Shown one piece after another: positions 17,181 to 25,969 of a stretch of 64,000 nt of DNA. Position numbers and translations under genes: made by a program. The notes under the pieces were generated by a model. It had not been told where the DNA came from and ran no database searches. It worked only from the letters and a program-made list of their open reading frames with translations. The stretch covers positions 26,330-90,329 of the forward strand of contig QHZD01000039.1 in NCBI GenBank assembly GCA_003225315.1. The letters are read 5' to 3'. Every line of letters starts with the position of its first letter. Position 1 is the stretch's first letter. The DNA comes from Acidobacteriota bacterium. GTDB lineage: Bacteria; Acidobacteriota; Terriglobia; Acidiferrales; UBA7541.

Positions 17181-18076
17181 GCAACTTTGCCAGTTTGACC
17201 CGCACGCGCATTCTGCTTGCCCTGCGTAACAAAATGTTTTTCTTCTTCAGCGTGGTCTTCCCCCTCGGCATGTTTTTTCTGTATGCCGGCATTTTCGCCC
17301 GCAGCAATCCTCGCGCCGTCAGTTATTTCCTGGGCCCGGTCATCGCTTTCAACGTGATGGGCAGCTTCTGGGGACTTAGCGCCACTCTCGTGATGTTTCG
17401 CGAACAAGGGATTCTGCGCCGCTTCCATGTCACCCCCGTCACCGCCACGGATATGCTTGCCTCCAGCCTCCTGGCAAACTATGTGCTCACTCTCCCCACC
17501 GTTTCCGTTGAAGTATTCTTGGCGCGTTTCATCTTTCATGTTCCGAGTCTCGGTAATCTTTTTTCGCTTGCAGTTTTGGTCACCGTCGGAACGGTTTCCT
17601 TCGGCTCGCTCGGCCTCGTGGTCGCCAGCGTCACCAACACCATGCAGGAGACTCAGGTGCTCAACCAGATTATCTGGCTGCCGCTGATCTTTCTTTCTGG
17701 CGCCACGTTCCCTCTTGCCTACTTGCCCAACTCCGTCCAACATGTCGGCCTGTTTTTGCCGGCCACCTACCTTGTTACCGCGCTACAGGGCGCCCTTTAT
17801 CAGTCTTTTTCCGTCTCGCAACTCATGGTTCAAATTCTGGCCCTCGCCGTTTGGGCTATCCTCACTTTTTTCGTTGCGGCGCAGCTCTTTCGCTGGGAGC
17901 CCGAGGTCAAAATTCCGCGCAAAGCCAAGCTTTGGGCTTTGGCTACCGCGCTGCCTTTTTTTCTCTTGGGCGCCTGGGAAAACACGAACGGCGATATCCT
18001 GAAACAGGCGCAAGCCGCCTTCCATTCTTTGGAGCGCCCCTCGAATTCCGATCAGCCGTCCAAGACTGCGCGGTAA
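17177..18076 (+). CDS. ABC-2 type exporter, permease protein
   Basis: A 299-residue inner-membrane protein with about six hydrophobic segments. The first follows RNKMFFFFSVVFPLGMFFLY, and the typical ABC-2 pattern WLPLIFLSGATFPLAYLP lies near residue 173. It starts with TTG at 17177, inside the stop codon of the ATPase gene, and a GGAGG just upstream (17164-17168) supports that start. With the preceding ATPase it forms one half-transporter pair, acting as a dimer. A hydrophobic segment near residue 260 is followed by a hydrophilic tail. No regulator is adjacent. Confidence 0.9.
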   Translation: MSNFASLTRTRILLALRNKMFFFFSVVFPLGMFFLYAGIFARSNPRAVSYFLGPVIAFNVMGSFWGLSATLVMFREQGILRRFHVTPVTATDMLASSLLANYVLTLPTVSVEVFLARFIFHVPSLGNLFSLAVLVTVGTVSFGSLGLVVASVTNTMQETQVLNQIIWLPLIFLSGATFPLAYLPNSVQHVGLFLPATYLVTALQGALYQSFSVSQLMVQILALAVWAILTFFVAAQLFRWEPEVKIPRKAKLWALATALPFFLLGAWENTNGDILKQAQAAFHSLERPSNSDQPSKTAR

Positions 18077-18144
18077 CAACGTAGCATCTTCAAACGCCGC
18101 GCCAATTTGGTTTAAGCCGGTTCTCTCCTGGCGCACGCCGTGCA

Positions 18145-18173
18145 TTGACGCTCGCCGCCCCGTACCGTATTCT
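18145..18173 (+). promoter_or_regulatory. Sigma-70 promoter of ilvE
   Basis: TTGACG at 18145-18150 and TATTCT at 18168-18173 are separated by 17 bases, close to consensus at both boxes. The expected transcription start is near 18180, about 45 bases before the ATG of ilvE. Confidence 0.65.
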
Positions 18174-18224
18174 GCGATTTCGAGCCGTGCCGCGGCGAAT
18201 GGCACTGCCAAACAGGGAGCATCT

Positions 18225-19172
18225 ATGCCGATTCAGGCCACCGAGAAAATCTGGCACAACGGAAAGTGGATCAACTGGGACGACGCTAAATTGCACGTCC
18301 TTTCGCACGTCGTAAGCTACGGCTCCGCGGTCTTCGAAGGCATCCGCTGCTACGAAACCAAGCAAGGCCCCGCGATCTTCCGCCTCCGTGAGCACATGCA
18401 GCGCCTTATCAACTCCGCGAAAATATACCGCATGGAGCTTCCCTACTCCGTCGACCAATTCGCCAGCACCGCCTGCGAACTTGTCCGTCTCAACAAATTA
18501 AATTCCTGTTATGTGAAGCCCATCGTGTTGCGCGGCTACGGCGAAGTAGGAGTGAATCCGCTGAATTCGCCCATCGACATTTACATGGCCTGCTGGAGCT
18601 GGGGCGCGTATCTCGGCCCGGAAGCTCTTTCGAAAGGTGTCGACGTCGGCGTCAGCTCCTGGACACGCATCGCCCCGAACACTCTTCCCGCCATGTCTAA
18701 GGCCGCTGCGAATTACATGAACTCGCAGCTCATTCGCATGGAAGCGTCATTCAACGGGTACACTGAGGGAATCGCTCTCGATTCCGACGGCCACGTCAGC
18801 GAAGGCTCCGGAATGAACGTTTTTCTCGTCCACGACGGCGTGCTTTACACTCCGCCTCTAGCCACCAGCATTCTTCCCGGCATTACCCGCGATGCCGTGG
18901 TCAAACTCGCGGCGGACCTTAACATTCCTTTCAAGGAAACGGTTATCCCGCGCGAAATGCTCTACATTGCCGACGAAGTTTTCTTCGTGGGCACCGCCGT
19001 CGAAATCACTCCCATTCGTTCCGTCGACCACATCCAGGTCGGCAAAGGCGTCGCCGGACCAATCACCCTCACATTGCAAGCGGAATTCTTCGCCATCACT
19101 AAAGGCACCAAACCCGACCGCCACAACTGGCTCACTCCAGTAAGCGCTCCCGTCAGCGCCGCCACACGCTAG
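18225..19172 (+). CDS. ilvE: Branched-chain amino acid aminotransferase
   Basis: A class IV PLP aminotransferase of 315 residues that makes the last step of valine, leucine and isoleucine synthesis (and the reverse step in their breakdown), using glutamate. The start IWHNGKWINWDDAKLHVLSH with GSAVFEGIRCYET is typical of IlvE. The PLP lysine lies in LPAMSKAAANYMNSQL, and the EGSGMNVFLVHDG segment binds the cofactor phosphate region. It is monocistronic as far as can be seen, with its own promoter at 18145-18173 and a GGGAG ribosome-binding site. Confidence 0.95.
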   Translation: MPIQATEKIWHNGKWINWDDAKLHVLSHVVSYGSAVFEGIRCYETKQGPAIFRLREHMQRLINSAKIYRMELPYSVDQFASTACELVRLNKLNSCYVKPIVLRGYGEVGVNPLNSPIDIYMACWSWGAYLGPEALSKGVDVGVSSWTRIAPNTLPAMSKAAANYMNSQLIRMEASFNGYTEGIALDSDGHVSEGSGMNVFLVHDGVLYTPPLATSILPGITRDAVVKLAADLNIPFKETVIPREMLYIADEVFFVGTAVEITPIRSVDHIQVGKGVAGPITLTLQAEFFAITKGTKPDRHNWLTPVSAPVSAATR

Positions 19173-19295
19173 ACACTCGATTCGAATGCTCTGATTTCCC
19201 TTGTCATTCGACTATAGCGTTCGGTGTCGCATTCCGGCTAGAATGCGTCCGTTCGAATCAAGCACGCTTCCTTTTCTCTGCGTGGAGGATCATCG

Positions 19296-19982
19296 ATGTA
19301 CGGCACATCGCAAAAGCTGATCGCGGAATTCCTGGGAACGTTTGCGCTGATTTTTTTCGGCGCTGGTTCGATTTGCACCGACCAATATTTGCACGGCACG
19401 GGCGGCCTTGGCCTTCTCGGGATCGCCCTCGCTCACGGCCTCGCCATCGGCGTTATGGTTTCCGCGCTCGGCCACATCTCCGGCGGACATTTCAATCCCG
19501 CCGTGACCATCGGCTTCTGGGTCACCAAGCGCGTGAACACCGTGGACACCATCCTCTACTGGGCCGCGCAACTTGCCGGGGCAACGGCTGCGGCATTTTT
19601 GCTGAAGTCGGTCGTCCCCGAAGAAACCTGGCGCGCCGTCACCCTGGGTACGCCGGAGCTGGCCCGGGATTTTCCGCGCTGGGCAGGCATGGCTCTCGAA
19701 GCCGTAACCACTTTCTTCCTCGTGCTCACCGTTTTCGCCACCGCCGTCGATGAAAAAGGCGCATTTCGCTCCATCGCTGGCTTTGGCATCGGTTTGTCGA
19801 TCACCCTCGGCATCCTCGTCGCTGGTCCGCTCACAGGTGCAGCCTTGAACCCCGCGCGCGCCTTTGGACCTGCTTTGGCGTCCACCCATTGGGCCAATCA
19901 CGGCGTCTACTGGGTCGGCCCGCTGGCCGGAGGCTTTGTCGCCGGCCTCCTCTACGATTCGCTCTATCTGAAGAAGCCTTAA
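19296..19982 (+). CDS. Aquaporin / glycerol facilitator (MIP family)
   Basis: An inner-membrane channel of 228 residues with six helices. The two NPA boxes are present: NPA at 67-69 in GGHFNPAVT and NPA at 185-187 in AALNPARAFGP. The arginine after the second NPA (R188) is the selectivity-filter arginine. Spacing and loop lengths fit water channels (AqpZ-like) better than glycerol facilitators, which usually have a longer loop and an aspartate after the second box; this is an inference. A GGAGG lies 7 bases before the ATG. It appears monocistronic. Confidence 0.92.
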   Translation: MYGTSQKLIAEFLGTFALIFFGAGSICTDQYLHGTGGLGLLGIALAHGLAIGVMVSALGHISGGHFNPAVTIGFWVTKRVNTVDTILYWAAQLAGATAAAFLLKSVVPEETWRAVTLGTPELARDFPRWAGMALEAVTTFFLVLTVFATAVDEKGAFRSIAGFGIGLSITLGILVAGPLTGAALNPARAFGPALASTHWANHGVYWVGPLAGGFVAGLLYDSLYLKKP

Positions 19983-20117
19983 TCTTCCATTTGCACTGAA
20001 AAACCAGTCCCAAGGCCAGTTAACTAGCGCGCAACCGGCCTCTGCGCTTTCCTTGCTCGCCCTTCCCTCGGATGCTAGTTTCGTATCTTAGCTGCATTCT
20101 TGCGGGGTTCACACGAT

Positions 20118-21263
20118 ATGGCCATCAGCATTGACGATCTTCTGCGCCGCGCTGTCGAAAGCAAAGCGTCCGACTTGCACCTGAAAGTCGGCAATCACCC
20201 CTATTTGCGCATAGACGGCCTGCTCACCCCGCTCACCGATGTGGCTCGCGTCACGCCCGAAGAGATGCTTTCCATGGCCTTCAGCATGATGACCAACCGC
20301 CAGAAGCAAAAGTTCAAGGAAACGGCGGAATTGGACATGGCTTATGGCGTGGCGGGCTTAGGCCGTTTCCGCGTCAACGTTTTCCAGCAGCGCGGCAACG
20401 TCGGCATGGTGCTTCGCGTCATCCCCACGAAAATCCGCACCAACGAAGAGCTGAACCTTCCCTCGGTCGTCAACAAAATTTGCGAAGAACAGCGCGGCCT
20501 GATTCTGGTCACGGGAACCACCGGTTCCGGTAAGTCCACAACGCTGGCGGCTATCATCGACCGGATCAATGCCACGCGCGCTGACCACTTGATCACCATC
20601 GAAGACCCCATCGAATTCTTACACCGCGACAAGAAAAGTTTCATCAACCAGCGTGAAGTCGAAGTGGACACCGCGAACTTTTCCACCGCGTTGCGCGCCG
20701 CCCTTCGTCAGGACCCCGACGTGATTCTGGTCGGCGAAATGCGCGACCTGGAAACCATTTCTACCGCGCTGCTCGCCGCGGAAACGGGCCATCTGGTTCT
20801 TTCCACGCTGCACACTCTCGACGCCACGGAAACCATTCAGCGTATTATCGCGGTCTTCCCGCCACCGGAGCAGAAGCAGATTCGCTTGCAGCTTGCCGCC
20901 ACGCTGAAAGCTGTCATTTCCCAGCGCCTGGTTCGCCGCGCGGACGACAAAGGCCGCGTGCCCGCTTGCGAAATCATGATCGCCACCGGCTACATTCGCG
21001 ATTGCATCATCAACGCGGACAAGACGCGCCTGATTCACGACGCCATCGCCGCCGGCACCAGCCAATACGGCATGCAGACGTTCGATCAATCGCTCTTCGA
21101 TCTTTATTCCAAGCAGCTCATCACCCTTGACGAAGCTCTCGCGCGCGCCTCCAACGCCGACGAATTCAAGCTCCGCATCCAGGGTATTCGCTCCGCCTCC
21201 GACTCCGCCCGCGAGGAAATGGAGCGCCAAATGGCCGACTTCGAGCGCTTCGCCCGCAAATAA
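20118..21263 (+). CDS. pilT: Type IV pilus retraction ATPase
   Basis: A hexameric secretion ATPase of 381 residues that powers pilus retraction (twitching motility) at the cytoplasmic side of the pilus machine. It starts MAISIDDLLRRAVESKASDL, the PilT N-terminus. Walker A is GTTGSGKST, the Asp box lies in ITIEDPIEF, Walker B is DPDVILVGEMRD and the His box HLVLSTLHT. The C-terminal AIRxGK region of PilT is altered here, which suggests a PilT paralogue rather than the main copy. I prefer the ATG at 20118 over a TTG at 20100. No pilin or pilus assembly gene is adjacent, and a terminator follows. Confidence 0.93.
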   Translation: MAISIDDLLRRAVESKASDLHLKVGNHPYLRIDGLLTPLTDVARVTPEEMLSMAFSMMTNRQKQKFKETAELDMAYGVAGLGRFRVNVFQQRGNVGMVLRVIPTKIRTNEELNLPSVVNKICEEQRGLILVTGTTGSGKSTTLAAIIDRINATRADHLITIEDPIEFLHRDKKSFINQREVEVDTANFSTALRAALRQDPDVILVGEMRDLETISTALLAAETGHLVLSTLHTLDATETIQRIIAVFPPPEQKQIRLQLAATLKAVISQRLVRRADDKGRVPACEIMIATGYIRDCIINADKTRLIHDAIAAGTSQYGMQTFDQSLFDLYSKQLITLDEALARASNADEFKLRIQGIRSASDSAREEMERQMADFERFARK

Positions 21264-21271
21264 TTTGGAGT

Positions 21272-21295
21272 GCGGCAGCCTTGCTGCCGCTTTTT
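21272..21295 (+). terminator. Intrinsic terminator after pilT
   Basis: Stem GCGGCAG (21272-21278) and CTGCCGC (21284-21290), loop CCTTG, then five T. It lies 9 bases after the pilT stop. Confidence 0.9.
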
Positions 21296-21317
21296 CCTGA
21301 GATAAGATGGATGCAAC

Positions 21318-21950
21318 GTGAAGACAGCCTCGCTAGGCTTAGTAATATTCTTGGCCTTTGCCAATTCGACCACAGGCGCTCCCACAAAAGATAGGGCTGA
21401 CATTCGGAGCATCGATTTCAAGAATTTCTCCTTCGAGTGGGATGACGACACAGCTGCGCCTCCGTCGTTCACTGCTACGCCATGGCATTGGATTGATTCG
21501 AAGCCGAAATCCCACACGCATGTTACAAGCGGCTTTCATCATTTTTACGCACCCGGTCAATCGCGGCTGGAACACGAGCACTCTCCGCTAATCAGTGTGG
21601 ATTCCGTCACATACGGCGACTTGGATGGCCACGGAGAGGAAGAGGCCGCAGTTCATTTGAACTACAGCACCGGGGGCACAATGAACTGGGACTATCTCTA
21701 CGTCTACAAGTTCGCTCGTGGAGGCCCCAGGCTCATGGGTATCCTCCAGAGCGGTTCGCGTGGTTACGGCGGTCTCGTGCGAACCTCGATTCAAAGCGGA
21801 ATGTTAGTATTGGACTTTGCCGACCCAGAGAGACTCGCAGGCGATTGCTGCTCCGAAGGATACATCCGTGTTCACTATCGCTGGCAAAATAAGGGTTTCA
21901 TCGAGGAAGGCCCACGAGAACGCGGTGACCTGGATTTGAACTCCCGCTAA
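21318..21950 (+). CDS. Secreted hypothetical protein
   Basis: A 210-residue protein with an N-terminal signal peptide (MKTASLGLVIFLAFANSTTG). I cannot assign a family. The mature part has several Asp/Gly-containing turns (YGDLDGHGEEEAAVHL) reminiscent of the calcium-binding loops of FG-GAP-type repeats, and many of its predicted strands are short. Two adjacent cysteines (CC near 176) could form a disulfide. It uses a GTG start and has no strong ribosome-binding site. It stands alone between the pilT terminator and recX; base composition is lower in GC than its neighbours. Confidence 0.65.
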   Translation: MKTASLGLVIFLAFANSTTGAPTKDRADIRSIDFKNFSFEWDDDTAAPPSFTATPWHWIDSKPKSHTHVTSGFHHFYAPGQSRLEHEHSPLISVDSVTYGDLDGHGEEEAAVHLNYSTGGTMNWDYLYVYKFARGGPRLMGILQSGSRGYGGLVRTSIQSGMLVLDFADPERLAGDCCSEGYIRVHYRWQNKGFIEEGPRERGDLDLNSR

Positions 21951-22006
21951 ATTGCTCGCCTTATTCCTCTCTGCGCCCTCGGTGTTAGATCTTTTTCTTC
22001 TGTTCT

Positions 22007-22034
22007 CGCCACTCGCCACTAGCCACTCGCCACT
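22007..22034. repeat. Short tandem repeat, 4 x 7 bp
   Basis: Four head-to-tail copies of CGCCACT (the third begins with A) lie just before recX. They are outside any gene and may be prone to slippage. No function can be inferred. Confidence 0.7.
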
Positions 22035-22054
22035 TTCTCTTCTATCCTTCCTCT

Positions 22055-22579
22055 ATGTTCAGTAGGCCCCGCCAACTGGAAACCGAAGCGGAAATGTACG
22101 ACGTAGCGGTGCGCGCCTTAATGCGGCGGGCGCACTCCATCCACGAAATGAAGCAGAAGCTGGAGCGCCGCAGCGACAACAAGCTGCTGGTGCAAGTAGT
22201 GATGGCGCGCCTGAAAGAAAACGGCTTGATGGACGACGCGCGGTACGCCAAACAATTTGCCCGCCAGCGCACCGAATCCCGCAAGCAAGGAAAATACCGT
22301 GTCGCGCGCGACCTCCGCGCCCGCGGCATTCCCGACCGTCACATCTCCTCCGCCCTCGAAGAAGTGGCCCAGACTTCCGACGAAGCCGCCATGGTCCGCC
22401 AGCGCATCGAGCGCAAGCTGCGCTCGTATCGCGGCCCCGATACAGGAAAAAAGATCGACGAAAAGAAGATGGCCTCCCTGTACGGGAGCTTGCTGCGCGC
22501 CGGATTCTCCGCCGACGTCGTGCGCCGCGAATTGAAAGCGCTAACAAGGGAAGAATTACCCGAAGTCGAGATGGAGTAA
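22055..22579 (+). CDS. recX: Regulatory protein RecX
   Basis: A 174-residue, all-helical, highly charged protein that modulates RecA filaments. It shows the three-helix repeats typical of RecX: ALMRRAHSIHEMKQKLERR near 20, LKENGLMDDARYAKQFARQR near 52 and the C-terminal repeat GSLLRAGFSADVVRRELKAL near 145. The length is within the family range. RecA itself is not in the window. alaS follows on the same strand, and a recA/recX/alaS grouping is seen in many bacteria, though here about 500 bases of other sequence separate recX from alaS. Confidence 0.9.
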   Translation: MFSRPRQLETEAEMYDVAVRALMRRAHSIHEMKQKLERRSDNKLLVQVVMARLKENGLMDDARYAKQFARQRTESRKQGKYRVARDLRARGIPDRHISSALEEVAQTSDEAAMVRQRIERKLRSYRGPDTGKKIDEKKMASLYGSLLRAGFSADVVRRELKALTREELPEVEME

Positions 22580-22693
22580 CTTTCTCTGCTGGCCCATGAA
22601 TCCGGCTTCATTTTTCGGAAGGGGCCAGTTTGAATTTTCTTGATCGTGACAATAGGGGTCAGAATTCAACCTGTCCCACTATCCATTTTTCAT

Positions 22694-22721
22694 TTGACTT
22701 CTTCTTACTTTGTGGTATACT
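22694..22721 (+). promoter_or_regulatory. Strong sigma-70 promoter without a gene
   Basis: TTGACT at 22694-22699 and TATACT at 22716-22721 are 16 bases apart, near consensus. Transcription should begin around 22728 and meets an intrinsic terminator at once, so the product would be a very short RNA or an attenuated leader. Confidence 0.65.
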
Positions 22722-22727
22722 CTGTTT

Positions 22728-22776
22728 TGTAGATTACTGCGTATAAAAGCGGGAGCGCCCTCCCGCTTTTTCTTTT
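22728..22776 (+). ncRNA. Candidate very short RNA ending in an intrinsic terminator
   Basis: Downstream of the promoter at 22694-22721 about 17 bases are followed by a stem GCGGGAG (22749-22755) with CTCCCGC (22760-22766), a CGCC loop, and a T run broken by one C. Flanking A and T bases extend the stem. The predicted transcript is about 45-50 nucleotides. It could be a small RNA in its own right or a premature stop that controls read-through toward alaS, which starts some 340 bases further on. No known RNA family was recognised. Confidence 0.4.
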
Positions 22777-22966
22777 CTGGGCGGCCGTTTCGGCCTTTGC
22801 TAATCCAAAACAACCAAAATCGCGCCCTTTAGAATCAATCGATTACGAAATGCTTTTTTTGTAAGTCCTTTCCTTTGATATCCATGCAATTTCATGCCGG
22901 GGGTGGGGGGAGGGTGATCTTCAGTTCAGAACAAAAAGGAAAGCCGCCCGACGAATCGAGCGATTG

Positions 22967-22994
22967 GTAGGGGCACGATATATCGTGCCCCTAC
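22967..22994. repeat. Perfect 28-bp palindrome, REP-like
   Basis: The half-site GTAGGGGCACGATA is followed directly by its exact reverse complement. The 6-bp word CGATTG lies immediately before it (22961-22966) and again across its right end (22994-22999). Palindromes of this wording occur as dispersed repeats in many bacterial genomes, so it may be a mobile REP or MITE-like unit; only one copy is in this window. Confidence 0.6.
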
Positions 22995-23116
22995 GATTGC
23001 TGCGCAGATAGGCGTCTGCCATAATCCAAGAACCTGTTCGCCTAAAGAATCATGGGGAATACGTGACGGAGAACGACACAAAAGGAAAGTTGACGGCGCC
23101 CAGTAAGGGCACGCAC

Positions 23117-25969
23117 ATGAAAATGACCGGCAACGAAATCCGCGAAACCTTCCTGCGCTTCTTTGAGTCCAAGGGCCACCGTCGCGTGCGCAGCTCGTCG
23201 CTCGTTCCTCATGGCGATCCCACATTGCTCTTCACCAACGCGGGGATGAACCAGTTCAAGGACGTTTTCCTCGGCCTCGAAAAACGCGACTACAACAAAG
23301 CCACCTCCGCCCAGAAATGCGTGCGCGCGGGCGGCAAGCACAACGACCTGGAAAATGTCGGCTTCACCAAGCGCCATCACACCTTCTTCGAGATGCTCGG
23401 CAATTTTTCATTCGGCGACTATTTCAAAGAGGACGCGATTAAGTACGCGTGGGAGCTGCTCACTTCGCCCGAATGGTTCGCCATCCCAAAGGAAAAACTT
23501 TACGTAACCGTATTTAAGGCGTCAAATCCGCCAGATACCAATTTTTCGTGGGCTGTTCCCGATGATGACGCTTCCAAGAAGCATTGGTTAGATCAAGGAG
23601 TTCCGTCTAACCGAATTGGCGAGCTTGGATTCCGGGACAATTTCTGGCAGATGGGCGATACCGGCCCCTGCGGTCCGTGTAGCGAAGTTCACTACGACAT
23701 GGGCCCCGCCGCATCCGACGAGGGCCATACGGATTGCAAATTCCCCTGCGACTGCGGCCGCTACGTTGAAATCTGGAATCTTGTCTTCATGCAATATAAC
23801 CGAGAACCAAGCGGTCTTTCTGAGCTACCCAAACGGTCTGTGGATACCGGCGTGGGCCTTGAACGTGTTGCGGCCGTCCTCGAAGGCGTCATCTCCAATT
23901 ACGATACCGATCTATTTCTTCCACTGATGAAGCGGGCTGCGGAACTCTGCGGCGTGGATTATGAAAAAGAAATTAGCTCCGAAGTCGGCAAAGGTGGCGC
24001 TGCTTCGCTTCGGGTCATCGCCGATCACGCTCGTGCGACGACGTTTCTGATTACCGACGGCGTTTTACCGTCTAACGAAGGGCGCGGCTATGTTCTGCGC
24101 AAGATCATGCGCCGTGCGATTTACCATGGACGCCTGCTGGGCGCGACACAGCCGTTTCTCTCCGAAATGGTGAATGCTGTTCGCAACATCATGGGTGCGG
24201 CCTATCCGGAGTTGATCGAACCTGGCGCTTCAGGCGTGGTAGACATCGTATTGGGCGAAGAGGTCCGATTTGGACGCACATTAGCGTTGGGTCTGAAGAA
24301 ACTACAAGATGACTTGATTCCGCTCGACCAATACAGAACTCGATTTGAGCAATTGGAAATTCAGAAGCTGCGTGCGTCGCCGATACCGCACTACGACGCC
24401 GAATATGCAAAAGCCCGTTTGTTGATGACTTATTCTGGCGCGAAAGCATTTAGGCTTCAGGATACTTACGGGCTGCCGAAGGACCTTATTCGTGACGTAG
24501 TTCGAGACGCGGGATTGTCATTCGACGAAGCAGGTTTTGAAGCAGCGATGGAAGAGCAACGCAAGCGAGCGCGAGCGTCGTGGAAGGGTGGGGCGAAGGA
24601 AGCGGCAAATCTGGCGTATGCGAAGATTGCGGACCGCTTCACCACGGAACTGGACTTCTATCATGGGACGACGGCGAGAGATTGTGAGATAGAAGCAATC
24701 ATTTTGACTGGCAGCGCTCACCGCGCTGACACAAAGAACGGTCCGGTGAATGAACTGAAAGCCGGCGAGAGCGGAGAAGTTGTTCTCGACCGCACGGCGA
24801 TTTATGCGGAGTCTGGCGGGCAGGTGGCGGACACCGGCGCGTTTTACGACAATTCGGAATCGCAATTGCTCGCCGAAGTGAAGGGCGCGTTTTATCCCGT
24901 CGCCGGACTCGTGGCGCACAAAGTTGTAGCGAAGGAAACGCTGCGCGTGGGCGATCGCGTTGCGGTGGTCGCGGACGCGGAGCGGCGCGCGCGCATCATT
25001 CGCAATCACACCGGAACGCATCTTGTGAATGCGGCGCTGCGCAATATTCTCGGCACGCACGTGAAGCAGTCCGGCTCGCTGAACGCGCCAGACCGGCTGC
25101 GCTTTGACTTCTCGCACTTCGCGCACGTGGACGCGGAAGAGCTGCGGGACATCGAGCAGCAAGTGAACGACGAGATTCGCCTGAACACCGAGATCGAGAC
25201 GAATGTCACGTCGCTCGAAGAGGCGCTGGCTTCCGGCGCGCTCGCGTTTTTCGGCGACAAGTATCCGGAGCACAACGTTCGCGTGGTGACCATCCCCGAT
25301 CCCCGTGCCGCCCGCGGCTTCTACTCCAAGGAGCTTTGCGGCGGGACGCACGTGCAGCGCGTCGGCGACATTGGCGTGCTCAAAATTGTCAGCGAAGAAT
25401 CCGTGGCCGCCGGCGTTCGCCGCATCGAAGCCGTGACCGGCATCGGCGCGCTGGAGCATTTTCAAAAGCAGGCGGACACTCTGCGTCAGCTAGCCGGCCA
25501 GCTCAACGTAGGCGAAGACGGCATCCTGGCCCAGGTGGAGAAGCTCTCCCAGACCGCCAAGCAGCTCGAAAAGGAGCTGGAAACGCAGAAGCGCAAAGGC
25601 GCGCTCAGCCAGATCGACGAGCTAGCGGGGCGCGTGCAAGTTGTTAAAGGGATTAAGCTTATTGCCGCCGAAGTGCAAAACGTTGACCGCGAAGGACTTA
25701 GGCAGCTGGTGGACAGCCTGCGCCAGAAGCTGGGTTCCGGAGTGGTCGCCCTAGGCATGCCGGAAAATGGAAAAGTGGCCCTGATCGCCGGAGTCACCAA
25801 AGATCTGACCGCTAAAGTCCATGCTGGCAAGCTGATACAGGCACTGGCCAAGCAGCTAGGCGGTTCAGGGGGCGGGAGGCCTGACCTTGCGGAGGCTGGC
25901 GCAAAAGACACAGCTGGCCTAAAAAGTGCCCTATTGAGCATCCCCTCCCTGCTAGAGCCTTTGTTATAA
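23117..25969 (+). CDS. alaS: Alanine--tRNA ligase
   Basis: Class II aminoacyl-tRNA synthetase, 950 residues from 23117. The catalytic domain starts EIRETFLRFFESKGH with TNAGMNQFKDVFLG, and the editing domain has the zinc-type motif NHTGTHLVNAALR and, further on, KELCGGTHV. The C-Ala domain ends with GGSGGGRPDLAEAGAKD. The protein is some 70 residues longer than the E. coli enzyme; part of this is an extra stretch near residues 400-450 before the conserved DTYGLP. An in-frame GTG at 23063 would add 18 residues and has a GGGGA before it, so the start is not certain. Its stop codon overlaps the TATAAT at 25965-25970. Confidence 0.95.
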   Translation: MKMTGNEIRETFLRFFESKGHRRVRSSSLVPHGDPTLLFTNAGMNQFKDVFLGLEKRDYNKATSAQKCVRAGGKHNDLENVGFTKRHHTFFEMLGNFSFGDYFKEDAIKYAWELLTSPEWFAIPKEKLYVTVFKASNPPDTNFSWAVPDDDASKKHWLDQGVPSNRIGELGFRDNFWQMGDTGPCGPCSEVHYDMGPAASDEGHTDCKFPCDCGRYVEIWNLVFMQYNREPSGLSELPKRSVDTGVGLERVAAVLEGVISNYDTDLFLPLMKRAAELCGVDYEKEISSEVGKGGAASLRVIADHARATTFLITDGVLPSNEGRGYVLRKIMRRAIYHGRLLGATQPFLSEMVNAVRNIMGAAYPELIEPGASGVVDIVLGEEVRFGRTLALGLKKLQDDLIPLDQYRTRFEQLEIQKLRASPIPHYDAEYAKARLLMTYSGAKAFRLQDTYGLPKDLIRDVVRDAGLSFDEAGFEAAMEEQRKRARASWKGGAKEAANLAYAKIADRFTTELDFYHGTTARDCEIEAIILTGSAHRADTKNGPVNELKAGESGEVVLDRTAIYAESGGQVADTGAFYDNSESQLLAEVKGAFYPVAGLVAHKVVAKETLRVGDRVAVVADAERRARIIRNHTGTHLVNAALRNILGTHVKQSGSLNAPDRLRFDFSHFAHVDAEELRDIEQQVNDEIRLNTEIETNVTSLEEALASGALAFFGDKYPEHNVRVVTIPDPRAARGFYSKELCGGTHVQRVGDIGVLKIVSEESVAAGVRRIEAVTGIGALEHFQKQADTLRQLAGQLNVGEDGILAQVEKLSQTAKQLEKELETQKRKGALSQIDELAGRVQVVKGIKLIAAEVQNVDREGLRQLVDSLRQKLGSGVVALGMPENGKVALIAGVTKDLTAKVHAGKLIQALAKQLGGSGGGRPDLAEAGAKDTAGLKSALLSIPSLLEPLL

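Larger units (their letters stand above)
22580..23062. other. Gene-free region between recX and alaS
   Basis: These 480 bases have no supported gene. They contain a strong promoter and terminator only 23 bases apart (22694-22776), a perfect palindrome (22967-22994) and a G-rich run near 22900. The composition is more AT-rich than the surrounding coding DNA. Confidence 0.7.
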
